Assembly (NCBI GenBank): GCA_033675545.1
Contig: JAWDGP010006494.1
Span: 57,501-121,500 of the forward strand
Length of the DNA stretch: 64,000 nt
From: Elysia crispata
Taxonomy: Eukaryota > Mollusca > Gastropoda > Plakobranchidae
Direction of reading: 5' to 3'
Position numbers and translations under genes: made by a program. This document shows, piece after piece, positions 14,731-28,200 of the stretch; within the stretch, counting starts at the first letter, position 1; each line of letters begins with the position of its first letter. The notes below the pieces were generated by a model. That model was given only the letters and a program-made list of their open reading frames with translations, had not been told where the DNA came from and did no database searches.

Positions 14731-15879
14731 GTTAGTGTAAATATTATTCTTCACTGATCATTAAAACAGTTATTGAATTGAGGATCAGATATTTTGCATT
14801 TTTAGTCATTTCTCAAAGGTTTTTTTTTTACAGTGGGTTTAATTATTTTTTTTTTGTTAGTTTTAATATTTGCAAGTGGAATCAAATTATAAAGTGCAAG
14901 CAACAAAATATGAACCCAGATTTAGGTCGAGTATGTGGATAATTAGACACTTCTTCAGTCTAGAGAGTGCTATCCGATGATGTCAAATTTTTTCACGACT
15001 TGTTTGACTAAGTCTTGATACATTACAAGCAAACTACGCCCCTACACAAAGGAATTCATTAAACTAGCAATCAGTCCAGTGGACTTTTCACTTATCTCTC
15101 GGTCAGACTTATTACCTGAAGTATCTCATATTTAAGTACATTTTGATTTCCAATGAGTTACATTGATTTTCTGAAATTGCAAGCAGTATGATATGCTGCT
15201 TGTAGTGTAGGAGCATTTTATGGAATGTTATTACCTACAAATAGAATACCTCTTATTACATAATATGGATTTCTTGTTTTTCAGCTACTCACTTCGAGAG
15301 TCTAGAATGTTACAGATTAAATTATCCTCAGGGACTGTCCTTTTTAATTTTAAAAAAAAAAAAAATCATTCAAATTGTACAAAATCAACTTCATTTGTTT
15401 CAAGAGATTTTTGAAGTGGAATCATATAGAGGATGTTGGTCAGGCCAAGAGATAGACATCAATGCCAGCTGGGGTCTTTGACCAATTTCACGTGCCTAAG
15501 TTTCTCTTAGAATTTTACCCCAAAAACAGCAGATTTCTCTCAAGCCCAGGATAGGACTAGTTAAATGCTTTTTGAGGCTGGTTAAATGCCCTGTAAGTTT
15601 ACTCCATCACCAGATATCCCAGCAAAGGGATATTACTGTTTGTCCGTATTGTTGAGCTATATTGCGCCTATAGACGCACTGTGCATGTGGTAACAAAATA
15701 CATCAGTAGGTTTCCATTCAAATTTAATTTTTTTTTTTTTTTTAATTGATCTTTCAGGTGCCAGTCAAAAATTGTAAACCATGGTTGCACCAATCCATCT
15801 CTCATCAAAATATGCTTCAAAGTAGGAAGTATGTAAATGAATATTGAGGTCAAAACATAAAAATTGAAGCTTTTAAAAT
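14731..15879. other. Intergenic, no gene recognised
   Basis: AT-rich unique sequence 3' of ASH2L. Frames up to 76 codons lack any protein feature. Confidence 0.45.
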
Positions 15880-16275
15880 AAGATAAGTGAACACGCATTT
15901 AACAGATGTAAAACAAAATGTGGACCTGATATTTCAAAATTTTACTAAAATAAATTTGCAAGATGAGCAAAAAAAGAAAAAACAAACGCAATATCTTCAG
16001 GTCAAAATTGAATTTTTAGAAAAAATGTTTTCTGTACCAATGTTAGAAGACTAACAAGGACCTTATTTATTTCTGTAATAAGTTCAAATACAAAAGTCCA
16101 ATAAAACGTAATATTTAAATTGGATTACTTTAAAGTCTTTTTTTCTTACATTGGAATGCAAAGACGCCTCCTGATGCATTTACACTTAGTTGTTAAGACC
16201 TAGGCAGGGAGTAGAAAGTTAGATGTTTAAGCTGAAACATTTGACTCCCACAATTTCCTGGTTCACACCTAAGGT
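15880..16275. repeat. Dispersed repeat, uninterrupted copy
   Basis: Words such as TTCAAATACAAAA, CTTACATTGGAATGCAAAGA and ACTTAGTTGTTAAGACC recur in the same order and strand at 49588-49850 and 51890-52040. Here the two halves are contiguous. The element class is unknown, and no terminal repeats or ORF were seen. Confidence 0.75.
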
Positions 16276-17159
16276 CAATTAAAATTGAATGTCGCAATGC
16301 AGCTTTGTAAACAGTTGTGAAGAACCGCAAAACAAAAAAAAAAGTAGAGTGCAGCTCCCAAATGTTTAAAACAAAACACCTGAGCTTTTGGCTTTACGCC
16401 TTCATCAGACACAAAAACAAGAACAAACTTGTTGTTCTTCCATGTGTCTGCCTGCCTGCTGAATGAATTATTTAACTGAAGGTTTGATACGGATCTTGCA
16501 AAGATTTTTAAAATTTATGGACTAATATAAGCTGTCTTTTACTTTGCGTGATCATTTTTTCAATTCTAAACTACAACAAGCTTTCTCATGTGAGGATTGT
16601 GATTGTTCATGAACATTACTTGACTTTCAAAAGTTTCATCCACGAATGTCAAATGTTAGGGAAATTTAGTTCTTTAAACTTTTGTTCTGTAGTCATCTTA
16701 AAATTCTTTTCTTAAATGTTCATGATGTATAGCTTTCCACTATTTGCCTACCCGAAAATATATTATCAATTATCTTCACACAAAATATTTTTTTTCGTTG
16801 TTGAATATAATGATTTCAACGATTCCATACAAAGTTGATTTTACATCAAAACCAGCTGCATCTTTTGACTTTACGTTCAAACAAGCTTCGCATAACTATT
16901 GTCACAACCTGTTACCAAACAATGTGTTCAGGCTTGTCCCTGTCTGCAATGGAAATGTATCATCTCATAACAAAGAAAACGGTGTCGGGACTCTTTTCCA
17001 GACCGCTAATGTACATATTGATCCGAGATTCAGATGAATGCAGTCCGTAATCTAATTCAGCTCTTCATCTCATTCTCATATATGTCCTGGCTGTATTGAT
17101 GCCTTTTTTTTTTTAATTTAAACTGAATGGGGTGATGGACCTGTTGACAAAAACATTAA
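16276..17159. other. Intergenic, no gene recognised
   Basis: AT-rich. A 97-codon frame at 16744-17037 has no start context, domain or splice support. Confidence 0.4.
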
Positions 17160-18120
17160 TACAAATGCATTCCGGAAGTTATATTACGTGTTTAATTCTT
17201 CTGAGACCTCGCAAGTCACAGGAAACGTTGGCCACCTCCGTTGTTCTCTTAATTTGCTTCGCAAGCACCGCGTCCGATGTAACGGTACACCAAACGTCGC
17301 CATGCGGTCACCTCGACTGGAACAAGCTGAGTGCTCTAGAAGAGACGAACATCTCGTCACGACGCAGTTTCGGCGGTGACGTGACGTAGTCCAAGGCCGA
17401 CGCCTAGTTTCGTCTGGAAGGCAATAGAAATAGTAGAAAGAGGGGGAATTCCCTTAAGGGAGTTTCGGGTGAGGTCTAGTAGAACGGCTCTTACCGACTT
17501 GTTAGTCAGGAGGGCTTTGTCCGTACCTAAACCGCGAAGCGCGTAGCTGTACAGCCTTTAGGTAGTTCATCCCAGACCAGGTGTATCCCTTGCATTGTAC
17601 GCAGACGTTTACCGTATCGTTTTCGAGGGCCGCGCAAAGCCCATATAGTCCCACGGCTCTGATTGTAGTTGAACAGGGTTATCTTACCAGGATGCTGAGT
17701 CGGCGACTCCCAGTGTAGTTATCACCTAGAGGGTTATCCACGGTCCGAGCTACAGTTGCTTTGGTTTATACGCATCTAATGGAACTGACCAGCATTATTC
17801 GAACGTGGTCTAAAAATTTTCCGCTGTTTTGATCAAGTGTTCAATCCATGTTTTAAAAAACTCTCTTCGAAGGGTCGTAACAAGGTCCGAATATGCCTCC
17901 TTTTTGCTGGCAACTGGCTTAAGTTGTTTGAGGACGGGGCTTGGTTGGAAGGTGGGAGCTCTGAAAGGGACTTTCATTCTTCTTGAAGTTCAACTCCACC
18001 TGCCATGCTCAAGAACGCGGCAGTCCGGGAGTTCGCGTTTGTGTTCCTAGAATTATGGCGCCTAGGTACCCATGGCCGTCTCTTTCCCGGGGAGATGGTC
18101 CCTACAGAAACACGTTAGCG
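17160..18120. other. CpG-rich, ORF-poor segment of unknown nature
   Basis: Base composition changes sharply. This ~960-bp block is about half G+C with dense CpG, whereas its neighbours are AT-rich and CpG-poor. No frame exceeds about 85 codons and none resembles a known family on either strand. It includes a palindromic patch near 17446-17466 (GGGAATTCCCTTAAGGGA). It could be a CpG island, a noncoding RNA gene, or a solo LTR or other mobile-element remnant. The TATA signature just after it supports a transcription-related reading but does not prove one. Confidence 0.45.
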
Positions 18121-18133
18121 TTGTGAAGACTCG

Positions 18134-18149
18134 CCCAATGAGTATAAAA
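18134..18149 (+). promoter_or_regulatory. CCAAT/TATA promoter-like signature
   Basis: CCCAAT at 18134 is followed at once by TATAAAA at 18143. A start point would be expected near 18170-18180, in CTTCAGAAG. No supported coding exon lies close downstream. The 22199 signal-peptide exon is 4 kb away, so this may serve a noncoding transcript, a mobile element, or a distal 5' UTR. Confidence 0.35.
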
Positions 18150-18265
18150 ACCCGTACAAAAGACACTTCAGAAGATAACTTTTTGCCGCGCCGTTTTTGT
18201 CTCTGTCTGTCTCTTTCTTCCTCTGCTTCTGTCTGTCCGTCGATCTCTTGATCGCTCGTCTCACC

Positions 18266-18267
<2 letters not shown>

Positions 18268-18335
<68 letters not shown>
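18268..18335. repeat. (CT)n(CA)n compound microsatellite
   Basis: About 22 CT units followed by 11 CA units. Confidence 0.95.
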
Positions 18336-21300
18336 ACTAAAATAACAAACATTAATACTTCCTGTTTGAGATACCTACGCAACAGCTTCCCATGATGTTT
18401 CAAATCACATCCTACAACTCCTGTAAGTGGCCCCAGCTCACCTTTGAATGTCCAGCAGACTGTAAAGCTGCGAGTACTTCGCTCATGGTCTTCCCTGTAT
18501 GAGGCATGAGTGCTTGACCTGAGATGCAGTTACCTAAGATTTTAACTAGTCACCAGACACCTTTGAAGACAGGCGTCACCTCCTTCCTGATCTAGAAATG
18601 AAAGAGCAAGAGCTGAGAAGCAACATCTCCATGCAATGATAGAGAGAGGGGAAAGAAAAGAGAGAAAGAGAGATATAGGATAAGACTGTGTTTCCGCATT
18701 TCTGGGTTTTAAAGTAAATCTATGGATATTTAACAATCTCATTACAGCTTCCAGGTCATAATGAACACCCATCTGGTATTTCTCTTTGTCGATAGAAAGA
18801 GAAGAAGATAAAGAGAAATAAGAGGATAGGATATAAATAATAGTTATAATTATTGTAGATAAAGGCATGTGAGGGTAGACGTGAAAGGGCAAAGACAGAG
18901 GGAACCTAGGAGAGGGGGGGGGGGGGAGACGGGAGACGGAAGACTTTTTGGTAATATGGTGCTATTTACGTGACATGAAAGGACAATGCGCTCATCAGTA
19001 AGAAAGTGAATGGAAAAGAAAAACCATACCTAATAATAATATATTTGTTAGCTAATCATTTTGTACTCTGTTCTCTAATCAACTTAACTTTGTTTTAAGA
19101 ATCTACGAAATGTTTCAATTAAGGCCATTGCTTATTTGAGATGTCATTATTATGTTTCATATGGGCTGGATATCTCTAATGCGTAATGGAATCTAGTTCT
19201 TGAGAGGGTATCAAATTCTCTGTAAACATTATTTTGTAAAGAAATGGATGTCAAGTGTAGGAGCAATGTCAATAGAACTATATCGTTGTTTTTGTTTTGT
19301 TTTTGTTTTTTGTATTTTTTTAATAATTTTTAAAATCTTTATCTTTGTCATTGACAATGCAGATCTAGATCTAGATCAAAATTAGCATATTACGGCTTAT
19401 ATCTTATTTAGATTTAGATGTAGATTAGAATCTAAAAAACATTTCGGATGTTAAGGCCCTCTATATTCGCCATTTTCAAGACTCAGATATACAACTTGGG
19501 AGAATCCCATTGACTGATTTAATTCCCAAGAGCTTGAGAACATTTGACTTTGGGGTAGATGTCCTAAGCTAGGCAGACACTTGGTGGTTGGACCTTTTCA
19601 TGCACACAGCAACTGGATTATAATATTAAGGATGATTACATTGCTAAGAACATGAAGTTTATTTATTGGAAACAATGACTGATTTAATTCCCAAGAGCTT
19701 GACTTTGGGGTAGATGTCCTAAAATAGGCAGACACTTGATGGTCAGACCTTTTCATGCACACAGCAACTACGTCCTTGTTTATACTCTTTCGCAAAAATT
19801 ACCCTTACCTCTTTTTTCTTCTCAATTCCTGTAAAAAGCTTCGTGCAGTTTATACATAAGTGAAACATAAAAGCTTCAACTGCTTTTGATGTCAGTTGAG
19901 AGGGTTAAAAAACTATTTAATTTCTCCAAGCACCATTAAGCCTTCTTTATAGAACAGTTTCACTTCAGAATTAAGATTGGCGCGAATAATTTATTATTAA
20001 AAACGAAAAATGAAAGATCTCCATATATTTGTGTGGGGGCAGAAAAGGCACTAAAAATAACATAGGTTGCAACGCTGGCTTAATGCACAAAATATTCTCA
20101 AGTTAGGCAGTTAATATACCATCATCGTCATTATAGCTGATAAACAAAGATAAGTACGTCTGTGTGGATTAATAACTCGCGGTTAAATAAGTTACAGGAT
20201 TATCTTTAATCAATTTTGTAAAATTCAATCTATTTATAGATCGCTTGAAACATTCATCATCGTGTAGCTTAAAAGAAATAGACAGCTATCGTGAATGACC
20301 GTATAGCAAAGCTCTTTAGAAATGTGATGTTATGCGAATTCATGGTCTTCTTATAATCTTAAAAAAATCTTTAAATAAGTTATAAAAAGAACATGATAGA
20401 TAGCTATAAGCTGATTTCATTTGTTTTAACGTAAAATATAAATAATCATATTAAAACAACACTTCATAGACATTTCTAGATTGAGTTAATTAGAGCGTTT
20501 AAGTTCAAAACAAAAAGGTCAGTATAACCTTTTCAGCTCAGTTATCCTGAGAATTGTGAACTTCAATCTGTATAATAAAGTTAGTCTTTTGATAGTTATC
20601 GTGAAATTAAATAGGTAGGTGATCCTTATCGTTCAAGCAATCCTCTTTTTAAATTCCTTCATCAGTATGTGTTGAAAAAGTAAGTCTACTTATGGCATAG
20701 ATGGTTATATGTAAAAAGGAAGCTTAATACTAAATTGCAGTTCCCAGACTGTAATGTAACTAAGCTTAGAACTTCTCAATTGGATTTTCCTTAAAACTAA
20801 ATTACCTATTTTTCTGATCCCTCGTAAAATATACAGACAAGTCTTAGATTTATGCCGCCTTGTTATTTACACTTGATGCTATTACTACTTAGCTGTTTTG
20901 GCGTTAACTCTTTATATGTGCTAATTTGATGACCACGATCAATGAAATTAACATGAAACGTATTCCAAAAAACTGAAAAGATGGTATGACATTTGGGGGC
21001 GTGGCATCTAACTAGAAAGATGTCTGTAGTTGTTCTACGTGGCCTGTACAACAGGATCTTGGTTTTCCAATGTGGGCGACTCAAGCTGTAAGTATTATTT
21101 TACTCTAGTCTTTAAGGTGAAAACTTCTCTGTCAGGTATAGTCTATTACATCGTATCTGTTGAATTCAAGCAGTGTAAGGAATATCAAAATGTTTTTACA
21201 ATACAGGATCCATTGCGTGAAGCTTAAAAGCATATAAATTTCCCATAACCTCTCGCATTAAGAGAGATGTCGAATTAAGACATCAACTCTTTTAATGAGA

Positions 21301-22198
21301 TCTTTTCGTTTTTCAAGAATATTTTAAAATGATTTTAAATAATCGGATTTCTACATGAAACATTTTTTTTTTATCATTTGAAAGCCATGAAGATAATTAA
21401 TATAATGATCAATGTCTTCAATCCATAACAATGTTTATCCAACGTAAAAAAAAAAATTCAAAGCAGAAAGAAAGACATACATGTATGTCACATTTGATTT
21501 TCTTATTGAATTCGACACACAGTTGTCATTTATTTTCCCACCTGATTATTCTTTAATTGGAAGAGGCAGGTAGAAGTCTCCTTAAAAAGAAAAACCATTG
21601 AAAATTACCATTTAATGGTTTACATCTGAAAAACAAATGTCAAGTTTAAAATTTTTATACACTTCGTAGAAAATCTGGATCATTATTCTTTTTTTGACAT
21701 ATCGATAATTATTTTTTTTAAGCTGATAATCCCTATTTTAACCAGACATCTTGATGAATGCTTAGAAAGCCTCGAACATTCTACATATTCTTAGTAAAAT
21801 GCTTCAACAAAGTGCAAATGCCAACTGGTTCCACGGGTCAACTAAAGAGCATCTATTTTTAGTACAAAAAGACATTTAACGTTATTTCATTTAAAAGAGC
21901 TAAAAGTAATAGCCTTAACGTATTCATAGTGAGTTTGGATCATATAGAATGTACTTTCTATTGCAAAAAAAAAAAAAAAAATTCAAATTATTATGTAATT
22001 TGCTTGTAGACGCCACAGGCCTGTATTCAAATCCATTGCCACGGCTAGTTTCTTGTTTCCAGTGCCTGTTATGTTGCTTGTTTGTTGCCACAGGTGGTAA
22101 TTTCGCACCTTAACCGAAACATTTTAAATGAACGTTTAATTGTTCAGGTCCAAATTTAGCCCTTTTCGAGATTTTGCAGTCTCCAGCGTGTAGCAGAG
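18336..22198. other. Intergenic, no gene recognised
   Basis: Long AT-rich stretch with poly-G near 18916-18926. An imperfect direct duplication (TGACTTTGGGGTAGATGTCCTA, interrupted) recurs at about 19547 and 19691, with AGGCAGACACTTG following both. Frames are short and unsupported. Upstream regulatory DNA or 5' UTR exons of the FReD gene could lie here but cannot be identified. Confidence 0.4.
19503..19775. repeat. Short tandem duplication, two copies ~180 bp apart
   Basis: TGACTGATTTAATTCCCAAGAGCTTG, then GACTTTGGGGTAGATGTCCTA, then AGGCAGACACTTG, then GACCTTTTCATGCACACAGC occur in this order twice, with small differences. Confidence 0.75.
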
Positions 22199-22259
22199 AT
22201 GACCTTCTGGTGGCTCACAGCCGGGCTGGTAACTCTATTAATCTTTAACTCCGCAGCGG
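22199..22259 (+). CDS. Signal-peptide exon of the FReD gene
   Basis: ATG at 22199 opens 20 codons, MTFWWLTAGLVTLLIFNSAA, plus one base, ending at GTAAGT (phase 1). A hydrophobic core ending in small residues is a typical secretory signal peptide. Its link to the FReD exons is inferred from strand, order and absence of any other gene between them. Phase 1 cannot join the phase-0 exon at 29485 directly, so an intermediate exon is required. Confidence 0.65.
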
Positions 22260-25200
22260 GTAAGTATTCATCTCTACAGTCATTTGTTTACATTCAGAAG
22301 GTCAATCACTGTACTTGTAATAAGAATTTTATTCATACAATGATGAATGAAAAGAAAAAAAAATATGATATTTTGCATAAATCGAAATAAGGGTAAGTGA
22401 CTGTAACCGACTTTGAAACAAGAGTGAGTAGCTGTAACAATAATGTATTCATTAATAAAACTCATCGGAAATGCGGGTATATCTGTCACTCCTTTTTAAT
22501 CTAATTTTCTCTCGCTTCTTTCTATCTTTGAAATGAACACAATAACAGAGAGATATGAAAAAAAAAAAAGACGATTAAAATGATTGCCGCAGAGATTCAC
22601 TTCGAAATAAAAAAAAAAGGAAGAGAATTTATTTTAAATATAAGGGAGAGAAATTTGAAAAACACTTAACCATTAGATTATGAAACTATACAGCTTTTTA
22701 AGTAGCTGACAAAAAAAAATAAAATATTTTTTTCTTTAATGCTGGTCTGGAGTTTATCGACGTCGTCGTACTCATATCATTATTATTACTATCATCATCA
22801 TCATCATCATCATCACCATCATCATCATTGTTGAGGTGTGGTTAGCCATAATTGCTAAAATATCTTAGTGGGGGAATATTAAATAATATGATACAGGTGA
22901 TATAAAAAGACAAAATTTAGATTATGTAATCTTGAGTACTAAAGAAAAACATGTGTAGACATCTTGTAGGATTCATGAGAGAGTTAGCGTAATCTCCCTT
23001 GAGTTTATTAAAACTGAAAGTGAAACTAACGAGTATGGTATAAACAATACATGTTGTGAAATTGTTCAAGATCATAAAGAACGTTTAAAACCCCCACTTG
23101 ATCGAATAACAATTTCACCCTTTTACTTAAAACTTATCGAATACAAAAGTTTTCAAAAATATTTTCAGATATCCAAAAAGCTTTTCAATTTTGGTCATAA
23201 AGTAAAGGACAGTTTTATCTTCTTTCTTTCGATTGCAATACAATTTTATGGTTTGGATGTATAACACATCAAATAAAACACAGTGATTACATAATTATAA
23301 GATATATGTGTGATGTCATAATGAAAAGAAATAAGATGCAAAGTAAAGCTACATAAGATATAGGAAATCTGAATATAGATACATATGTATTTGTCTCAAT
23401 TGTATAGCTCTAATTTAATTGCTCTGATCAATTACAAAGAATAGAGACTTTACATCAGTCATTTCAACAAATAATGAAATATACGTAAGTTCCCTGATAG
23501 TAGTAAACTTATTCAGAATATTTCAGGCCCATGTAAGTATAAGCTCATGCCCCTCATTATGATTTATCTTAATAACATGGAATAGAAAACAAATTATATA
23601 ATGAAAATTAAACAAATTTATGATACCTTAACTGTAAGGTTGTATGCTTGTATAGTATACTATACAGGCCTTAATACTTCTGACAAAACTATAAGTAGCC
23701 TACTGTTTCAGTCTTCATAGGAAATAAACTGAATGATGACAATAAGGAAATCTATCTGCCAAAAAGGAGTGTTTTGAACTTTTTCAGTTGTTGTTTGGTT
23801 GCAGGCTTTGTTATGATATCTGCCAACATCTCCCCAGTTGGACAGTATTTGAGTTCGAACCCTTTGTTCACCTCAAATCGAAATGATAACGGACATCAAT
23901 GTGTTTTGATCTTTGATGTTTGGTTGGGTTGTTTGCAAGAGCAAGTGTGCCTTGGTTGTCTTCATAGATTATTGGCAACTGATCATACGTGACCCCAATA
24001 CTTTTCACAAGATGACTGAGGTACATAACCTCCTGAACTGCGGCAGTTAGGGCAATATATTCTGCCTCACATGTTGAGAGTGCCACGATTTGCTGCTTCC
24101 TTGATTTCCAAGAAATCAAAGGACCATCTTCCACCAAACTGAAACAATACCCTGATGTGCCTATGTTCCATGCTAGATGCCCAATCAGAATCAGTGTAAC
24201 CAGTAATTCTCAGCCCTTTTTCACATTTTCTATAGCATAGATCATAATGTGCAGTTCCTTTCAGGTATCGCAAGACATATTTCGGTGTTATACAATGACA
24301 TTGAAGAGGTTTTGACAAAAATTGCGATAGTCTAGTTACAACCCATGATATATCAGGTCTAGTGCACATCATCAGATAAATCAGACTGCCCACAATATCA
24401 CGGTATCTCTTTGAGTCAAAAGGCTCACATTCAGACCATTCAAACTTCTGTTTGCATGGTGTACCTCTAGGCTTACAATCTGACATCTCAAATTTTTCTA
24501 GTAGGTTTTGAATGTACCTTTGCTGGTGCATCCTAACAAAGTCTTGTCCTTGTTCAAAATCAATGCCCAGGAAATATGACAATTGTTCCATGTCCTTCAT
24601 TTTAAAATTTTCCTTAAACAGTTGTTTTGTTTCACCCAATAGGTTCTCGTTCGATGCACCAACAATGACATCATCAACCCAAAAGAGAATAACAATCATT
24701 TCATTGTGAACCTATTTGGTATATAGACAGTTATCACTGAGTGACTGTTCAAATTCATTGAGGGTTAGGAATGAGTATAACATTTTATTCCAATTCCTGC
24801 CAGACTGTTTTAATCCGTACAACAATTTATTCAATCTGCAAAATTATTGCTCCCCATTTTCAGTCTTGGCCTCAAAACCCTCTGGTTGCTCTAGATATAT
24901 TTCACAGTCAATGGGTGCGTTAAGGTATGCCGTTTTAACATCCATTTGGTGCAGCATAAGACCGTTTGTGCTGCAAGTTGCATCACAAGACGCATAGAGG
25001 CTAATTGTGCGGTGGGGGCAAAAGTCTCATGGTAGTCTAGCCCTTCTTTCTGACTATACCCTTTTGCTACAAAACGAGCCTTATAGGATTTGGAACCGTT
25101 GACACATTCCTTAATTGTATATACCCATCTTCCCCCCCACTGCTTGCTTACCACTAGGAAGCGGGGTCAGAGTGTAAGTGTCATTTTCTTTCAGGGAAGC

Positions 25201-28200
25201 CATTTCTTCTTCCATTGCTTTTTGCCAATGTTTAGATTCATTTGATTCAATGGCCTCTTTGTAAGATTGAGGAAAACCTGAGAAAGTGTAACAAAAATCT
25301 ACACTATTCATTATTTTGTCCTCAAACTGATACACTTCATAGTCAGAGAGATGAGGAGGAGGTTTCTTCTCTCGACGAGGATATCTGGTGTTAATTGTAC
25401 TCTGATCTGTTGGGGGAATTTCCTCTCTCTTTTTGTTTTCTGACACACATTCTGACCGCTAGACAGGGCGTTTGACAGATACATCATCTTCATCCACAGG
25501 AAAACCACCAGTTTGAGTTTCCCTATCATTGACATCAGAATCTTTTGACACAAAATGTACCAATCTGCATTTTATCACCTTCCTAATGTCAGGAAAATAC
25601 ACCGTTTGCTGGGCTAGATCTATCATAACCCACAAATACACCCTTTTTGCCTCTCTCATCATGCTTCGCCTTGTGTTGTTGTGTGTAAGCATAACATTCA
25701 CACCCAAAAATCCTCATGTTTGATATGTTCGGTTTGCGACCGGTCAATGCTTCAAACGGGGTCCTATTCACCCTTGAATTGAGACACCTGTTTCTCGTGT
25801 ATATTGCTGTATGGACAGCATACGGCCACAATTCCTTTGGCAGCTTCTTGTCAAGAAGCATACACCTGCCCATCTCAAAAATGGTTCGCCACTGCCTCTC
25901 AGCAGTCCCATTTTGATGTGGTGAGTAGGGCGCAGATCTTTCATGCTTTATGTTGTTCTTGCGTAGAAGACTTGAGAAATCTTCTGAAGTAAATTCAGTC
26001 CCATTGTCAGACCTGATGGTTTTTACCTTCCCATATGGGGCACAATCAGCAAGAAATTGTTCTGTAGCTCTCACAGTTTTATTTTTCTGCTTAAGGAAAT
26101 AGACAAACATTGCTCCAGAAAAATCATCAGTAAAGGAAATTACATATTTATACCCTTCATGTGAGCTTGGTGTAATAGGACCTGCTAGGTCTGTATGCAC
26201 TAACTCTAAAGGAGTTGAAACTCGTTCACGAGGAGACCTGTTAATTTCATTTGTCATCTTTCCTTTCACACATGTCTCACACTCTCTTTTTGTCTTCTTT
26301 CCCACCACTTTCATGCCATCAACCACATTCTCAAGCTTTATTATATTACATCATCAAAATTGCAGTGACCTACTGTCTCATGCCAGCTCATCAAATCTTG
26401 TCATAAATACACTTCATCAACATCAACATTTGAAACATTGGAATGTAAATAATACAATTTGCCTTGCTTCAAAATTGGAAAACGCATTGTCTTGTCTTCT
26501 GTGACTAACTCTGCTTTATCTTTCTCAAAACTGATACTACCTCCATTTTGAATGGCAGCTTGGACAGAAAAAAATGTTCTGTGGAAAGGAGGGCACAAAA
26601 AGAGCATCTTTCAAAATGACATCAACGGAATCTCCGTTGAAATTTTTAATTTTTACATTTGCGTCCCTTCTTGCCTCAGCAACACTGATCTTGTCTCCAT
26701 TGGCCAATTCTATTGTATGTTTCTCTGGAGTAAATGTATGATCAAATTTTGAGAATTTACTCATGTCATTAAGAATATGTGTAGTATCACCACAATCAAC
26801 TAACAAATCTGCTCCACAGTCACTTGTTGTACTTGGTCTGGAGTTTGCCTTAAAGGCGAATGAATGTTCTTCAGGGCTATTTCTGTGAGTGCTTTCAGCT
26901 GACTGACTGACTTTTTCTTTGGTCTTCAAAGAGTTCTTAAATCTGCATGCTTTGTCTGTGTGGTTGTTTTTCTTACAAAAACTACACCACATTCTTTTTT
27001 GCTGTTGACAGTTCCTGGACAAGTGGCCTGGCTTGCCACAGTTGTAACATGTAAGACCAGGGTCATGTCGGTACCCTGTTGCTGGTCTTGGATTGTTGCC
27101 TGTGTGCGAACTGGAAAATGCACCATGCTTCCATATGGTAGTGGTACTGGTAGGTGGGCCATGTGAGCTCTTGAGGATGGAATCCTCACTATGTTGCCTC
27201 GACTTTTCTGTTTCTTCAAAGCTCCTCAAAACCACCTTAAACTCGGAAATCGACTGCTCTTTTCACTTTAGGTGATGACTGCAACAAAGGATTGGAAGCA
27301 ATCTGGTAAACCTTTAGCAATCATGGCGATGACCAAACTGTCAGACACAGTTTCGCCGGCGTTTCTCAGAGCAGCAGCTGCAGTCTCAGCTCGTATGACA
27401 TACTCTGTCACGCTTTCTTCTCTTCTCTTTATTAGAGATGTGAGTTCTGTATACAGCGATATAATTCTTGGAGTACTAGACCCCGCATAGTGTTCTCTGA
27501 GAATTTGTAGTGCTTTTCTCCCATCATCAGCAGCGTCTCTCATGACAAGGGAAAGACTCTTGTCGTCTAAGAACTGAATAAGTTCTGCATATGCCTCAGC
27601 ATTCTTCTCTTCATCTATGTCTACATCCTCACCTGCATCGATAGTGTCTTTGAGCTTCTGCAGTCTCATGTAACCTAGGAATTTAACTTCTCATTGTTCA
27701 AAGTTTGTTTCATCCCCACTGAATAATAATCTATTAAATCTTGTTGAACTGGGCCCATAACCTGTTGAGGTGTGGTTAGCCATAATTGCTAAAATGTCTT
27801 AGTGGGGGAATATTAAATAATATGATACAGGTGATATAAAGATACAAAATTTAGATTATGTAATCTTGAGTACTAAAGAAAAACATGTGTAGACATCTTG
27901 TAGAATTCGTGAGAGAGTTAGAGTAATCTCCCTTGAGTTTATTAAAACTGAAAGTGAAACTAATGAGTATGGTATAAACAAAACATGTGAAATTGTTCAA
28001 GATCATAAAGAACGTTTAACAATCATCATCATCATCATCATTATTATCATAATCATCAGCATAACCATAATCATAAATAATGTAATGATGTATGATCATA
28101 AATATTTCTATTGCTTTTTCTTCTCCTTGCTGTTATTCTAGTTCAATTCAATTCAATTCAATTCAATTCTTCTTCTTCTTCTTCTTCTTCTTCTTCTTCT

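Larger units (their letters stand above)
22829..28021 (-). mobile_element. Ty1/Copia LTR retrotransposon, full-length but defective
   Basis: The 5.2-kb element is read on the - strand, with its 5' LTR at 27763-28021 and 3' LTR at 22829-23090. It carries gag, protease, integrase, reverse transcriptase and RNase H remnants in Copia order (integrase before RT). The target duplication ATCAT lies at 22824-22828 and 28022-28026. It sits in the first intron of the FReD gene in antisense orientation. Several frameshifts and stops interrupt the polyprotein. Confidence 0.95.

Noticed and set aside
16744..17037. 97-codon frame
   Set aside because: No protein features, biased only by AT content, and no splice or promoter support.
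17874..17886. GTCGTAACAAGGT, identical to the universal small-subunit rRNA 3' segment
   Set aside because: The bases on both sides do not match any rRNA I know, and no other conserved rRNA blocks occur in the flanking kilobase. Most likely chance.
23524..23536. TTTCAG-GCCCAT-GTAAGT six-base micro-exon
   Set aside because: Lies inside the Copia element and has no phase role in the FReD gene.
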